This document shows, piece after piece, positions 63,216 to 64,000 of a stretch of DNA of 64,000 nucleotides. The DNA is from JANYCO01 sp031416415 (lineage in GTDB: Bacteria; Bacteroidota; Bacteroidia; Cytophagales; Cytophagaceae), in the NCBI GenBank assembly GCA_031416415.1, contig JANOTP010000235.1:9903-73902 (forward strand), read 5' to 3'. Each line of letters begins with the position of its first letter. The first letter of the stretch is position 1. The position numbers and the translations under genes are program-made. The notes beneath the pieces are model-generated. The model worked only from the letters and a program-made list of their open reading frames with translations. It had not been told where the DNA came from and made no database searches.

Positions 63216-64000
63216 ATGAAAACAAACTTATTTAAAATTACACTAGTAATTTTCACATTCTTATGCACGCAACTAAATGCACAAGATAAGTGTACCCCAC
63301 AAGGTTGGGCTACACAGAACGGAGGTACTACAGGTGGTGGCAGTAATGCAGCTATCACTGTTACCACAATATCTGCACTTAAAACTCAAGCCTCTTCTAC
63401 AGGAGCAAAAGTAATTTATGTATCAGGCACTATGGGCGGAGGCGTTAGCGAACGTATTGTAGTATCTTCTAATAAAACCATTATTGGAATGTCAGGAGCA
63501 ACCATCAACGGAGGTTTTGATGTTAAGGATGCTACAAATGTAATTATCCGAAATCTTACCGTTAAAGGTCCAGGCTCAATAGACGTGGATGGCGTAGACT
63601 GCATTACAGTACAAAACTCTACCAACGTTTGGCTAGACCACCTGACAATTCAGGACGGGCAAGATGGAAATCTAGATGTGGTAAATGGATCAAACTATGT
63701 ATCGATAACGTGGTGTAAATTTCTATATACCTCTGCCTCTTCTAATCATCAATTCAATAGCCTCTTTGGTAATTCAGATTCGAAAACAAGCGATAGAGGT
63801 AAATTAAAAATCACCCTGATGAACAATTGGTACACTTCCGGTTGTGCTGAGCGTATGCCACGAGTTCGTTTTGGTCAAGTACATGTAGTAAACAATCTTT
63901 TTGATAGCCCTCAAGCAAGTCACTGTGTTCGTGCTGGAATAGAGGCGGATATACTAGTCGAAGGGAATGTATTTAGAGGAGTAAAAAAACCAATCGATTT
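63216..64000 (+). CDS. pectate lyase, PL1 family, 3' partial
   Basis: Cleaves polygalacturonate by calcium-dependent beta-elimination outside the cell. The gene begins with ATG at 63216 and runs open to the window end (about 261 codons). Signal peptide (LFKITLVIFTFLCTQLNAQ) and parallel beta-helix repeats, with calcium/active-site motifs VWLDHLTIQDGQDGNLDV and ERMPRVRFGQVHVVNNLFD, whose Arg is the likely catalytic base. Missing here: the C-terminal part, probably with a T9SS domain. Together with the GH18 enzyme, it suggests plant or polysaccharide degradation. Confidence 0.95.
   Translation, partial: MKTNLFKITLVIFTFLCTQLNAQDKCTPQGWATQNGGTTGGGSNAAITVTTISALKTQASSTGAKVIYVSGTMGGGVSERIVVSSNKTIIGMSGATINGGFDVKDATNVIIRNLTVKGPGSIDVDGVDCITVQNSTNVWLDHLTIQDGQDGNLDVVNGSNYVSITWCKFLYTSASSNHQFNSLFGNSDSKTSDRGKLKITLMNNWYTSGCAERMPRVRFGQVHVVNNLFDSPQASHCVRAGIEADILVEGNVFRGVKKPID

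Noticed and set aside
1..64000. CRISPR arrays, tRNA and rRNA genes
   Set aside because: No regularly spaced direct repeats and no cloverleaf or rRNA-like segments were found by reading the intergenic regions.

Overview
The window comes from a low-GC member of the Bacteroidota. Three lines of evidence support this. Several secreted proteins end in type IX secretion (T9SS) or gliding-motility-type C-terminal domains, and a PorP/SprF-like protein is present. Promoters carry the Bacteroidota -7 consensus TANNTTTG. The gene complement (SprB repeat, DUF1573, PKD-repeat proteins, NRDE, DM13, 7TMR-DISM) also fits. The family or genus cannot be fixed from the sequence alone. No rRNA, tRNA, CRISPR array or complete insertion sequence was seen. 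TAA is by far the commonest stop. TGA ends only two genes, both where the next gene starts inside the overlap.

Layout. 1-3.6 kb: an aldehyde dehydrogenase broken by a one-base deletion, a single-domain response regulator, and an unknown helical protein. 3.7-10.6 kb: a very large SF1 helicase, a secreted GH18 chitinase with CBM6 and a T9SS tail, and a small coiled-coil protein. 10.7-16.9 kb: ilvD, a tandem pair of M48 lipoprotein proteases and a DUF748/AsmA-like protein. 17.1-21.3 kb: a stress/envelope block (DUF2383, TspO, low-affinity iron permease-like, YihY, FAD oxidoreductase, YtxH). Three promoters in 13.3-21.0 kb share a spaced motif and may form a small regulon. 21.4-26.2 kb: a pseudopilin-like protein, a LemA plus three-TPM-protein operon, and a membrane coiled-coil protein coupled to a Crp/Fnr regulator.

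26.4-34.4 kb: a 7TMR-DISM receptor fused to an IS1595-type transposase zinc ribbon, then a run of same-strand envelope/redox genes (DUF3667, YHS, DoxX, beta-barrel, DM13, YceI, DinB, NRDE/TANGO2, BamA-like). 35-39.6 kb: polA, a small ORF plus nucleotidyltransferase pair (toxin-antitoxin-like), nth, and the end of an ECF sigma unit. 40.4-43.6 kb: divergent zwf and gnd for the oxidative pentose phosphate pathway; gnd carries an in-frame TGA. 43.7-56.5 kb: a PKD-repeat T9SS cargo, two ABC exporters, a glycosyltransferase and an O-antigen-ligase-like protein (envelope glycan synthesis/export), gmk, an ECF sigma factor with an RsrA-like zinc anti-sigma, purN, an MBL/beta-CASP nuclease and ribD.

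56.7-64 kb: a DUF1573 protein, another T9SS cargo, then a tightly overlapping operon of ECF sigma factor, membrane anti-sigma-like protein with an extracytoplasmic SprB repeat, and secreted LRR protein with a CHU_C-type tail. This operon diverges from a PorP/SprF-like gene, followed by the start of a PL1 pectate lyase. The two most promising candidates for undescribed systems are the 7TMR-DISM/transposase-zinc-ribbon fusion and the sigma/SprB-anti-sigma/LRR-CHU_C/PorP locus. Chitinase and pectate lyase suggest a polysaccharide-degrading lifestyle.
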